Below, one piece after another: positions 1 through 6,943 of a stretch of DNA of 11,367 nt. Numbering within the stretch: the first letter of the stretch is position 1; every line of letters begins with the position of its first letter. Both the position numbers and the translations under genes were made by a program. Below the pieces are notes generated by a model that worked only from the letters and a program-made list of their open reading frames with translations, was not told the DNA's origin and did no database searches. The DNA is from Alphaproteobacteria bacterium. GTDB lineage: Bacteria > Pseudomonadota > Alphaproteobacteria > Rhizobiales > Aestuariivirgaceae. The stretch spans positions 1-11,367 of the forward strand of contig JAPLOT010000232.1 in assembly GCA_026400595.1 (NCBI GenBank), written 5' to 3'.

Positions 1-547
1 CGATCAGCGACGACAGGATCGTCAGGATCAGGCCGAAGGCCACCGAGATGCGGAAGCCATAGACCAGCCGGGCCACCACATCGCGGCCCTGGTCGTCGGT
101 GCCCAGCCAGTTGAGGTTGCCGAAGGTGCAGTTCGGATCCTCCACCCCGAGGGGATACTTGGCGCAGGCTTCGGCCCGCGTCAGGTTGAAGGCCGGCGGC
201 GAGGGTGCCGGCAGCGGCAGTTCGTTGTTGACGGTGTTGTAGGAGTAGCGGATCGGCGGCCAGATCATCCAGCCATTGGCGGCGATCTCTTCCTGGTTCA
301 CCGGGTCACGGAAATCCGTGCGCGCCAGGAAGCCGCCGAACTTGGATTCCGGATAGTCCACGAAGGTCGGGAACAGCAGTTCGCCCTTGTAGGACACCAG
401 CACCGGGCGGTCGTTCACCAGGAAGGGCGCGAAGACGGAGGCAAGGAAGAGGACCATGAAGATCCAGAAGGACCAGTAGCCGCGCCGGTTCTGCTTGAAG
501 AGTTCCCAGCGCCGCTGGTTCAGTCCGGTCAGCTTGAACAGCGCCAT
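1..547 (-). CDS. yejE: YejE-type microcin C/oligopeptide ABC transporter permease (3' end cut off by window)
   Basis: Inner-membrane permease of a Yej peptide importer, pairing with YejB. The first 182 codons are visible and read without a stop to the window edge. The start is the ATG at 547-545, three bases after the yejB stop, so the two are probably translationally coupled. The protein has a short cytoplasmic N-terminus (MALFKLTGLNQRRWELFKQN), a first membrane segment at about residues 24-41 (WSFWIFMVLFLASVFAPFLV), then a long periplasmic stretch typical of YejE. Two cysteines lie near its end (EACAKYP and DPNCTFGN). The family signature LGTDDQGRDVVARLVYGFR leads into the second membrane segment. 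The rest of the permease domain with the EAA loop, and the ATPase gene yejF, should lie to the left of the window. Identification is by family motifs and by operon position. Confidence 0.93.
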   Translation of the reverse strand, partial: MALFKLTGLNQRRWELFKQNRRGYWSFWIFMVLFLASVFAPFLVNDRPVLVSYKGELLFPTFVDYPESKFGGFLARTDFRDPVNQEEIAANGWMIWPPIRYSYNTVNNELPLPAPSPPAFNLTRAEACAKYPLGVEDPNCTFGNLNWLGTDDQGRDVVARLVYGFRISVAFGLILTILSSLI

Positions 548-550
548 GGC

Positions 551-1663
551 CTAGACGTCCCGCCGTTCGAAGTCGATGCGCGGATCGATCCAGGTATACA
601 TGAGGTCCGAGACAAGCCCCACGACGAGCCCCACCAGCGTGAAGATGTAGAGCGTGGCGAAGACGATCGGATAGTCGCGGTCGAGCGCGGCCTTGTAGGT
701 GAGATAGCCCAGCCCGTCGAGCGAGAAGACGGTCTCGATGAGCAGCGATCCGGCGAAGAAGGCACCGAGAAAGGCGCCCGGAAAGCCGGAGATCACCAGC
801 AGCATGGCATTGCGGAAGACATGGCCGTAGAGCACCTGGCGCTCGGTCAGGCCCTTGGCCCGCGCCGTGGTGACATACTGCTTGCGGATCTCGTCGAGGA
901 AGGAGTTCTTGGTGAGAAGCGTCATGGTGGCGAAGCCGCCGATGCCCATGGCGATGAGCGGCAGCACCAGATGCCAGGCATAGTCCATCGCCTTGCCGAG
1001 GAAGCTCAGCTGCTCGAAGTTGTCGGATGTCAGGCCGCGCAATGGGAACCAGCTGAAATAGCTGCCGCCGGCAAAGACGACGATCAGCATGATGGCGAAG
1101 ATGAAACTTGGAATGGCATAGCCGATGATGATGACGCCCGAGGTCCAGATGTCGAAGGGCGTTCCGTCCTTCACCGCCTTGCGGATGCCCAGCGGGATCG
1201 ACACGGCATACTGGATGATGAGCAGCCAAAGGCCCAGCGAGATCGACACCGGCATCTTCTCGACGATCAGGCTCACCACGCTGCGGTCGCGAAAATAGCT
1301 CTCGCCGAAATCGAAGGTGAGGTAGTTGCCCATCATCAGCAGGAAGCGCTCGTGAGCCGGCTTGTCGAAACCGAACTGGCGCTCGAGATCCTTGATGAAC
1401 TCGGGGTCCAGTCCCTGCGCGCCGCGATACTTGAAGGCGGTGACGTCGCCCGCGGCGCCGGGTTGCTGGGTGCTGCCGCCAGCCTCGTTGCCGGTGTTGC
1501 CGCTGATGCGGCCGGTCGAGTCCGAATCCGTTCCCTGCATCCGGGCGATCACCTGTTCCACCGGCCCGCCGGGCACGAACTGGATCACCGCAAAGGTCAG
1601 CAGCATGATGCCGAGAAGAGTCGGAATCATCAGCAGGATGCGTTTGAGGATATAGGCGCCCAT
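551..1663 (-). CDS. yejB: YejB-type microcin C/oligopeptide ABC transporter permease
   Basis: Complete inner-membrane permease of 370 residues, normal for YejB. An N-terminal membrane segment (about 8-30) ends in the QFVPGGP motif. A Ser/Gly/Gln-rich, low-complexity stretch at about 44-72 follows, probably in the periplasm. Further membrane segments lie at about 139-160, 175-198, 230-250, 285-310 and 333-352. The cytoplasmic EAA-type loop that contacts the ATPase is at about 264-285 (TTARAKGLTERQVLYGHVFRN). The hallmark ending YTWIDPRID is at 356-364. The gene sits 8 bases after the yejA2 stop and 3 bases before yejE. The Shine-Dalgarno sequence before the ATG is weak, which fits translation coupled to the upstream gene. 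With YejE it forms the transmembrane channel through which the YejA proteins deliver peptides. Confidence 0.96.
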   Translation of the reverse strand: MGAYILKRILLMIPTLLGIMLLTFAVIQFVPGGPVEQVIARMQGTDSDSTGRISGNTGNEAGGSTQQPGAAGDVTAFKYRGAQGLDPEFIKDLERQFGFDKPAHERFLLMMGNYLTFDFGESYFRDRSVVSLIVEKMPVSISLGLWLLIIQYAVSIPLGIRKAVKDGTPFDIWTSGVIIIGYAIPSFIFAIMLIVVFAGGSYFSWFPLRGLTSDNFEQLSFLGKAMDYAWHLVLPLIAMGIGGFATMTLLTKNSFLDEIRKQYVTTARAKGLTERQVLYGHVFRNAMLLVISGFPGAFLGAFFAGSLLIETVFSLDGLGYLTYKAALDRDYPIVFATLYIFTLVGLVVGLVSDLMYTWIDPRIDFERRDV

Positions 1664-1671
1664 TCCGGCCG

Positions 1672-3540
1672 TCAGTCCGCTTTCGTGATTCGCGCTGCCT
1701 TCTCAGGGTCATACCACCACGTATCGATGATGCCACGGTCGTATTTGGGCTTGGTGGCGGGCCTGCCGAACCTGTCCCAGTGGGCGATCCAGTGGCTGCC
1801 CTTGTGCCAGTTGGGCACCCAGAACTGCTCGGCCCGCAGCACACGGTCGAGCGCCCGGCCCGCGACGTTGAGCTCCTCTCGCGTCCTGGCGGCCACGACA
1901 TTGTCGATCAGCGCGTCGATCTCCGGCGACGCAAGGCCGGAGAGATTGTAGCTGCCCGGCGCGTCGGCGGAGGCGGAACCGAAGAAGACCCGCAATGAGT
2001 CGCCCGGCGTCATGCCGCCGGCGAAGCGGCTTGAGATCATGTCGAAGTCGAAGTTCTTCAACCGGTCCTGGTACTGGGCCTCGTCCACGGTGCGGATCGT
2101 CGCGTCGACACCCAGCAGCTTCAGGTTCTTGACATAGGGCCCGAGGATGCGTTCGAAGACCGGGCTGTCGATCAGGAATTCGACCGAGAGGGTCTCGCCC
2201 TCTGCGTTGCGCCGGAGCGTGCCATCGGCAACCCAGCCCGCCTCGTCGAGCAGCCGCGAGGCCTCCCGCAGCAGCCTCCGGTCCTGGCCCGAGCCGTCGC
2301 TCACCGGCGGCAGCACGGCCTCGCCGAAGACCTCGGGCCGCAGCCTGTCGCGCATCGGCGCGAGCAGCGCCAGTTCGTCAGCGGGCGGCGTCCCTTGCGC
2401 CTTCAGCGGCGAGAGTTCGAAGAAACTGGCCGTCCGGTCATAGAGCCCGAAGAAGAGATTCGTGTTCGACCATTCGAAGTCGAAGGCGAGATTCAGCGCC
2501 TGGCGCACCCGGATGTCCTGGAACTTGTCGCGCCGCAGATTGAAGAAGGAGCCCTGCGCGCCCGAGGGCGTTTCGTCGGGCAGCACCTCCATCAACACGC
2601 GCCCGTCGCGCTTGGCGGGAAAGTCATAGGCGGTCGCCCAGTCGCGCGAAGTGTATTCCTCGCGCAGGTCGAGGATGCCGGACTTGAGCGCTTCGAACCC
2701 GGCGGCGCGCTCGCGGAAATACTCGAAACGGATCTCGTCGAAGTTCCAGCGCCCGCGGTTCACCGGCAGGTCCTTGGCCCAGTAGTCGGGGCGCCGCCCA
2801 TAGGCCACATACTGCCCCGGCTTGTAGTCCTTCACCGTGTAGGGGCCGGACCCCAGCGGCGGCGCGAGCGTCGACGTGGTGAAGTCCGCCTTGGCATAGT
2901 AGGCCTTGGAGAAGATCGGCAGCTGCGCCACGGTAAGCGGCAGGTCGCGCGTCTTGTCGCCCTTGAAGCGGTAGCGCAGGTCCTGCGGTCCCAGCACCTC
3001 GCAGCCTTCGACGTCGCGAATGGTGATCCGGATGCGCTCATGGCCCTGCGTCGACAGCAGCCGGAAACTGTCGCAGACATCCTCGGCAGTCAGTGCGCTG
3101 CCATCGGCAAAGCGCGCTTCGGGCCGCAGCCTGAAGGTGACGCTCTTTCCGTCATCCGCCAGATCGGCACTTTCGGCCACCAGTCCGTAGATGGCATCGG
3201 GCTCGTCGTTGGCGCGCGCCATCAGCGTGTCGAACATCAGCTCCACGCCCTGGGCCGGATCGCCCTTGAGGATGTAGCCGTTGAAGCTGTCGAAGGTGTC
3301 GCCCTGGGCCGGATCGCCCTTGAGGATGTAGCCGTTGAAGCTGTCGAAGGTGTCGCGGGCCACGACCCCGATGAGCGACATCTTCCCGCCCTTCGGTGCA
3401 TCCGGATTGACGTAGTCGAAGTGCTGGAAATCGGCGGGATACTTGAGGTCGCCGAAAATCGACAGGCCATGCTGGGGCGCCGCCAGGGCCGAGGCGGGCA
3501 GCAGCAGGCAGAGGCCGACGGCCGCGAGAAACCGCCTCAC
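1672..3540 (-). CDS. yejA: YejA-type periplasmic oligopeptide-binding protein, second copy, with internal 18-residue duplication
   Basis: Extracellular solute-binding protein (SBP family 5) that captures peptides for YejBE. I place the start at the GTG at 3540 rather than an in-frame ATG 39 bases upstream. The GTG overlaps the yejA1 stop as GTGA, has an AAGGTGG ribosome site seven bases before it (3548-3554), and gives a clean Sec signal (VRRFLAAVGLCLLLPASALA, cleavage near 20/21). The product has 622 residues. Family blocks include SIFGDLKYPADFQHFDYVNP (27-46), the LGSGPYT region and the KFQDIRVRQALN...AFDFEW block. It is clearly a paralog of the preceding gene. Oddity: residues 63-80 are repeated exactly at 81-98. 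Removing one copy gives 604 residues, closer to the usual size. Cys156 and Cys180 could form a disulfide. Peptide preference cannot be read from sequence, and whether the duplicated form still binds is unknown. Confidence 0.93.
   Translation of the reverse strand: MRRFLAAVGLCLLLPASALAAPQHGLSIFGDLKYPADFQHFDYVNPDAPKGGKMSLIGVVARDTFDSFNGYILKGDPAQGDTFDSFNGYILKGDPAQGVELMFDTLMARANDEPDAIYGLVAESADLADDGKSVTFRLRPEARFADGSALTAEDVCDSFRLLSTQGHERIRITIRDVEGCEVLGPQDLRYRFKGDKTRDLPLTVAQLPIFSKAYYAKADFTTSTLAPPLGSGPYTVKDYKPGQYVAYGRRPDYWAKDLPVNRGRWNFDEIRFEYFRERAAGFEALKSGILDLREEYTSRDWATAYDFPAKRDGRVLMEVLPDETPSGAQGSFFNLRRDKFQDIRVRQALNLAFDFEWSNTNLFFGLYDRTASFFELSPLKAQGTPPADELALLAPMRDRLRPEVFGEAVLPPVSDGSGQDRRLLREASRLLDEAGWVADGTLRRNAEGETLSVEFLIDSPVFERILGPYVKNLKLLGVDATIRTVDEAQYQDRLKNFDFDMISSRFAGGMTPGDSLRVFFGSASADAPGSYNLSGLASPEIDALIDNVVAARTREELNVAGRALDRVLRAEQFWVPNWHKGSHWIAHWDRFGRPATKPKYDRGIIDTWWYDPEKAARITKAD
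3247..3354 (-). repeat. Perfect 54-bp direct tandem duplication inside yejA2
   Basis: Two adjacent copies, 3247-3300 and 3301-3354, are identical at all 54 positions. The period-54 match extends one base to the left and two bases to the right. The unit is 18 codons, so the frame is kept and the segment DTFDSFNGYILKGDPAQG occurs twice in the protein. The absence of any silent difference between copies suggests a very recent event, by slippage or unequal recombination, or an assembly artefact. The paralog yejA1 has only one equivalent of this segment (SFDNLNPYTFKGDPG). Confidence 0.97.
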
Positions 3541-5396
3541 TTGGCCGCCACCTTGTCGGCCCGTGCCTCGTCCCACCACCAGACGCTGGGAAATCCGACG
3601 CTGTAGGCGGGAAGGGTGTCAGGCCTGCCGAAGCGGTCCCAGCGGGCGGTGCGCTCGTAGTTGATGTACCACATGGGCACCACGTAGTGGTTCCAGATGA
3701 GCGCCCGGTCCAGCGCCTTGCAGGCCGTGATGAGGGCGGGCCGGTCGGGCGCGAAGATGATCGCCTCGATCAGCTTGTCGATGGCCGGATCGGCGATGCC
3801 CACATAGTTGCGGCTGCCATTGCGTTTTGCCGCCTCCGAGCCCCAGAAATCGCGTTGCTCGTTGCCCGGCGACAGCGACTGGCCCCAGCTGCCGACAATG
3901 ATGTCGTAGTCGAAGGTCTGCTCCTGGCGCTCGAATTGCGCGCTGTCCACCGTCTTGATGGTGACGCCGATGCCGAGCAGCTCGAGCTGCTGCTGATAGG
4001 GCAGGGCGATGCGCTCGAACAAGGGCGAGTCGAGCAGGAAGCTCACGTTGAGATGTTCGCCCTTGTCGTTCTTGAGAAGCGACCTGTTGCCGTCCTGCGT
4101 GACCTTCCATCCGGCCTGGTCGAGGAGCTGCGCCGCCGCGCGCAGGTTCTTGCGCCGGTTCTGCGGCGTGTCGTTCACCGGATTGGCATATTCCGTCGTG
4201 AACACCTCGGGCGGCAGCTGGTCGCGCAACGGCTCGAGAAGCTTCAGTTCCTCCGGCGAGGGAAGCCCCTTGGCCTCCATTTCGGAGTTGTTGAAGTAAC
4301 TGCGCGAGCGCTTGTACTGGCCGTAGAAGAGATTGGTGTTCGCCCATTCGAAGTCGAACGCATAGTTCAAGGCCTGGCGGACGCGCACGTCCTGGAACTT
4401 CGGCCTGCGGATGTTCATGGCCCAGGACTGCATGCCCTCGACCTGTTTCAGCGTGATCTCTTCCTTGATCACCCGCCCGTCCTTGATCGCCGGAAAGTCA
4501 TAGCCGGTGGCCCAGCTCTTCGAGGAATTCTCCAGCCGCCAGTCATACTGATCGCCGGCGAAGGCCTCGAGCGCCACATTGGCATCGCGGAAGTAGATGT
4601 ATTCCATCTCCTCGAAATTGTCCTGGCCGGCATTGACCGGCAGATCCCGGCCCCAGTAGTCGGCGACGCGCTTCATCCTGATCGAGGCACCCGGCTTGAT
4701 CTCGGTGGCCACATAGGCGCCGGAACCGAGCGGCACTTCCAGCGTCGTCTCCTTGAGGTCGCGCTGCCGGCCCTTGGCATCCTTGCCGGTCCACCAGTGC
4801 TTCGGCAGCACCGGCATCTGGCCGCTGATCAGCGGCAGCTCCCGGTTGCCCGTCTCGCTGAACATGAAGGTCACCTCATGTTCGCCGGTCTGCTCGGCCT
4901 TGCTGATGTTCTTGTAATAGGCGTTGTAGAAGGGATGCGCCTCGCGCAGCGTCTGCATGCTCCAGATCACGTCCTCGGGCGTCATGGGCTTGCCGTCATG
5001 GAAGCGCGCCTCCGGCCGCAGGCGATAGACCACCATCGACCGGTCCTCGGGATGCCACACGGCGCTCGCCACCAGACCATATTCGGTGGAGGCTTCGTCG
5101 AGCGAAGAGACGAGCAGGGCGTCGTTGACCACGGCGCTGCCGGGATCGCCCTTGAAGGTATAGGGATTGAGGTTGTCGAAGGATCCGACGATACCGAACC
5201 GCACGCGGCCCATCTTGGGCGCTTCCGGATTGACATAGTCAAAGTGCTTGAAGTCCGGCCCATACTTGATGTCGCTGAACAGCGTCAGCGCATGACGGAA
5301 GTCACGGTCCTCGGCGTTGGCCAGCTGGATGCCGGCAATCTTGGCCAGCGGCGAAAGGCCGGCGAGTTTCAGCAGCGAACGGCGGCTCAGGGTCAT
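3537..5396 (-). CDS. yejA: YejA-type periplasmic oligopeptide-binding protein, first copy, with Tat-like signal
   Basis: First gene of the yej operon and a solute-binding protein of the same family as the next gene. I choose the ATG at 5396, giving 619 residues. A GTG four codons upstream is in frame but overlaps the only plausible ribosome site (GGAG at 5408-5411, 11 bases before the ATG). The N-terminus MTLSRRSLLKLAGLSPLAKI matches the twin-arginine consensus (S-R-R-x-L-L-K), with cleavage probably after LANA near residue 30. Conserved blocks follow: LFSDIKYGPDFKHFDYVNPE, SFDNLNPYTFKGDPG, the LGSGAYVA region, SWATGYDFPA, and KFQDVRVRQALN with AFDFEWANTNLFYG. Its stop overlaps the yejA2 GTG start by four bases. 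In Brucella the equivalent operon with two yejA genes has been linked to antimicrobial-peptide resistance. The ligand here is inferred to be an oligopeptide. No convincing promoter was found in the 110 bases upstream. Confidence 0.94.
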   Translation of the reverse strand: MTLSRRSLLKLAGLSPLAKIAGIQLANAEDRDFRHALTLFSDIKYGPDFKHFDYVNPEAPKMGRVRFGIVGSFDNLNPYTFKGDPGSAVVNDALLVSSLDEASTEYGLVASAVWHPEDRSMVVYRLRPEARFHDGKPMTPEDVIWSMQTLREAHPFYNAYYKNISKAEQTGEHEVTFMFSETGNRELPLISGQMPVLPKHWWTGKDAKGRQRDLKETTLEVPLGSGAYVATEIKPGASIRMKRVADYWGRDLPVNAGQDNFEEMEYIYFRDANVALEAFAGDQYDWRLENSSKSWATGYDFPAIKDGRVIKEEITLKQVEGMQSWAMNIRRPKFQDVRVRQALNYAFDFEWANTNLFYGQYKRSRSYFNNSEMEAKGLPSPEELKLLEPLRDQLPPEVFTTEYANPVNDTPQNRRKNLRAAAQLLDQAGWKVTQDGNRSLLKNDKGEHLNVSFLLDSPLFERIALPYQQQLELLGIGVTIKTVDSAQFERQEQTFDYDIIVGSWGQSLSPGNEQRDFWGSEAAKRNGSRNYVGIADPAIDKLIEAIIFAPDRPALITACKALDRALIWNHYVVPMWYINYERTARWDRFGRPDTLPAYSVGFPSVWWWDEARADKVAAK

Positions 5397-5460
5397 GGGG
5401 CTTTGCACTCCGGGCGTGAAGACGGATCGTTTCCCTCACGAACATACGCAAGGGGCCGTG

Positions 5461-5495
5461 CAAAAGAAAACACCGGCAAGATGATTGCCGGTGTT
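5461..5495 (-). terminator. Rho-independent terminator of cycM
   Basis: A perfect 11-base inverted repeat (5469-5479 with 5485-5495, arm AACACCGGCAA, 5-base loop) is followed on the minus strand by TTTTCTTTTG (5470-5461). It starts about 25 bases past the cycM stop and should stop cycM transcription before it enters the yej operon, which runs in the same direction. The T-tract is only on the minus-strand side, so it acts for minus-strand transcripts. Confidence 0.92.
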
Positions 5496-5519
5496 AAATT
5501 TCGATAAGATTTGCGGCCT

Positions 5520-6077
5520 TTACGGGGCGGGGAAGGGAACCGGCGCGTCCGACAGCGTCGCGAGATAGGCAAGGATGTTGGCCCGGTCCTGCGCCTTCTT
5601 GACGCCGCCGAAGGCCATCTTGGTGCCCGGGATCGCCTTTGCCGGGGCCGTCAGGAACGCGTTGAGCGCTTCATAGGTCCAGGGCTCGCCCGACTTGGCG
5701 GCCATGGCATCGGAATACTTGAAGCCGGCATGGGCGCCATGCATCGCACCCACAACGCCCCAGAGATTGGGCCCGACCTTGTTCGGACCGCCCTTGGTCA
5801 CATCGTGACAGGCTGCACAGGCCTTGAAGCCGGCCTGGCCCTTGGCCGGATCGGCTGCTGCCAGAAGCGCGCCCAGCGACTCGGCCGGAGCTTCGGGCTC
5901 GGCCTCCGCGGCCTCGCCGCCCGCGGCCGCCTCGCCTTCCGGCACGGCCACGACGAAGCCCGGCTTCTCCGGTTCATGCGGATGATAGATGATCCCGGCC
6001 AGTTCGTGCAGGCCGAACACCATGAGCGCGGTGCCGAGCACGGCACCGGCAATCTTGTTGAATTCAAAACTATCCAT
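5520..6077 (-). CDS. cycM: Membrane-anchored c-type cytochrome (CycM family)
   Basis: Monoheme class I cytochrome c of 185 residues held in the cytoplasmic membrane by an uncleaved N-terminal segment. The ATG at 6077 is chosen because MDSFEFNKIAGAVLGTALM is the typical CycM start; upstream in-frame codons have no family character. Order of parts: membrane anchor at about 8-30, an Ala/Glu/Pro-rich flexible tether at about 46-66, then the heme domain with CAACH at 87-91, the VGPNLWGVVG block at 101-110 and the distal ligand Met154 in PGTKMAF. In Bradyrhizobium, CycM carries electrons from the bc1 complex to the aa3 oxidase, and the same role is inferred here. It diverges from kdsB across a 116-base gap and ends at a strong terminator. 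Heme attachment implies a Ccm maturation system elsewhere in the genome. Confidence 0.93.
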   Translation of the reverse strand: MDSFEFNKIAGAVLGTALMVFGLHELAGIIYHPHEPEKPGFVVAVPEGEAAAGGEAAEAEPEAPAESLGALLAAADPAKGQAGFKACAACHDVTKGGPNKVGPNLWGVVGAMHGAHAGFKYSDAMAAKSGEPWTYEALNAFLTAPAKAIPGTKMAFGGVKKAQDRANILAYLATLSDAPVPFPAP

Positions 6078-6116
6078 ATGAGGAATCCGAACCCCTGAAG
6101 CCCCTGATCGGGCGCG

Positions 6117-6152
6117 GAAACTAATTGTTTCTCTTGGCAACCGCAATACGAT
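6117..6152 (+). promoter_or_regulatory. Possible kdsB promoter and a small dyad in the cycM-kdsB divergent region
   Basis: TTGTTT (6125-6130) and TACGAT (6147-6152), 16 bases apart, form a moderate sigma70-like pair about 40 bases before the kdsB start. It overlaps a dyad, GAAAC-TAATT-GTTTC (6117-6131), that could bind a dimeric regulator or be chance. I see no clear cycM promoter on the other strand. This is pattern matching only. Confidence 0.3.
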
Positions 6153-6193
6153 AAAGACCGCTTGACCAATTTGCCGCGCCCTCGGTTAAGCCC

Positions 6194-6943
6194 ATGATCG
6201 AAAACCAGAATACCATTGTCGTGATCCCGGCCCGGATGGCCTCTACCCGTCTCCCCGGAAAACCCCTGGCCGATATCCATGGCCTGCCGATGATCCTGCA
6301 CGTCTGGAAGCGGGCCGTGGAGGCCAATGTCGGCCAGGTGCTGGTCGCGGCGGCCGAGATCGAGATCGCCGAGGCGGTGCGCCAGCATGGCGGCGATGCC
6401 ATCGTGACCGACCCGGCGCATCCCTCGGGTTCCGATCGGATCGCCGAGGCGCTGCAGCTGCGCGATCCGGAGGGGCGCTTCAGCTTCGTGGTCAACCTCC
6501 AGGGCGATCTGCCCACCATCGATCCCCTGTCGGTACAGCGCTGCCTCGCCGGGCTCGTCAACGAGCAGGCCGACATCTCCACCATCGCGGCTCGCATCGA
6601 GGATCAGGCGGATGTCGACAATCCCAATATCGTGAAGGCGATCGCGCCGCTGTCGGCGGAACGCGAAGTTGCCTTTGCCCGCGACTTCCTGCGCCAGGTC
6701 GGTCCCGATCACCCGCCACCCTATTGGCACCACATCGGCGTCTACGCCTATCGCCGCCCCGTCCTCGAGCGCTTCGTGTCCCTGCCCGTGTCCGAACGCG
6801 AGGCCGGCCGCAGGCTCGAGCAGATGCGCGCGCTCGACAATGGCATGCGGATCGTCGTGGTCCGGGTCGATGCGGTGCCGCTGGGCGTCGACACGCCTGC
6901 CGAACTCGAATCCGCCCGCAAGATGCTGAGGAAGACCGCATGA
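6194..6943 (+). CDS. kdsB: 3-deoxy-manno-octulosonate cytidylyltransferase (CMP-Kdo synthetase)
   Basis: Cytoplasmic enzyme that joins Kdo to CTP, giving CMP-Kdo and pyrophosphate, the activated sugar for the lipopolysaccharide inner core. The 249-residue length is typical. Visible motifs are the nucleotide-binding IPARMASTRLPGKPL (11-25), HPSGSDRIAEAL (76-87), the metal- and sugar-site NLQGDLP (101-107, the alphaproteobacterial form of the QGDEP motif), HHIGVYAYRR (179-188), LEQMRALDNGM (208-218) and the C-terminal GVDTPAEL (231-238). The ATG start directly precedes the conserved first strand (NTIVVIPAR). No strong Shine-Dalgarno sequence is visible before it. The stop overlaps the pheA start as ATGA, so the two genes are one transcript and probably coupled in translation, although their pathways are unrelated. 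Confidence 0.97.
   Translation: MIENQNTIVVIPARMASTRLPGKPLADIHGLPMILHVWKRAVEANVGQVLVAAAEIEIAEAVRQHGGDAIVTDPAHPSGSDRIAEALQLRDPEGRFSFVVNLQGDLPTIDPLSVQRCLAGLVNEQADISTIAARIEDQADVDNPNIVKAIAPLSAEREVAFARDFLRQVGPDHPPPYWHHIGVYAYRRPVLERFVSLPVSEREAGRRLEQMRALDNGMRIVVVRVDAVPLGVDTPAELESARKMLRKTA

Noticed and set aside
306..1901. A 531-codon minus-strand open frame crossing yejE, yejB and yejA2
   Set aside because: Out of frame with all three genes, which are each supported by motifs; Arg/Pro/His-rich shadow composition.
3541..3579. Upstream ATG start for yejA2 at 3579
   Set aside because: It would add 13 Gly/Arg-rich residues before a good signal peptide and overlap yejA1 more deeply. The GTG at 3540 has a well-placed ribosome site and the usual GTGA overlap.
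2395..3606. A 403-codon plus-strand open frame opposite yejA2
   Set aside because: Antisense shadow. Its internal repeat (ALEDVAVEAVEGV) is just the other strand of the 54-bp duplication.
5409..5468. Possible yejA1 promoter between the cycM terminator and yejA1
   Set aside because: No -35/-10 pair with acceptable sequence and spacing; the TTGCAC and TATGTT elements seen there are only 11 bases apart.
3687..5507. A 606-codon plus-strand open frame opposite yejA1
   Set aside because: Shadow frame from strong third-position GC bias; the real gene on the other strand has clear family motifs.
6724..6939. Upstream extension of pheA to 6724
   Set aside because: It lies inside kdsB in another frame and the extra residues are Arg/Pro-rich with no family match; the ATG at 6940 begins the conserved first strand.
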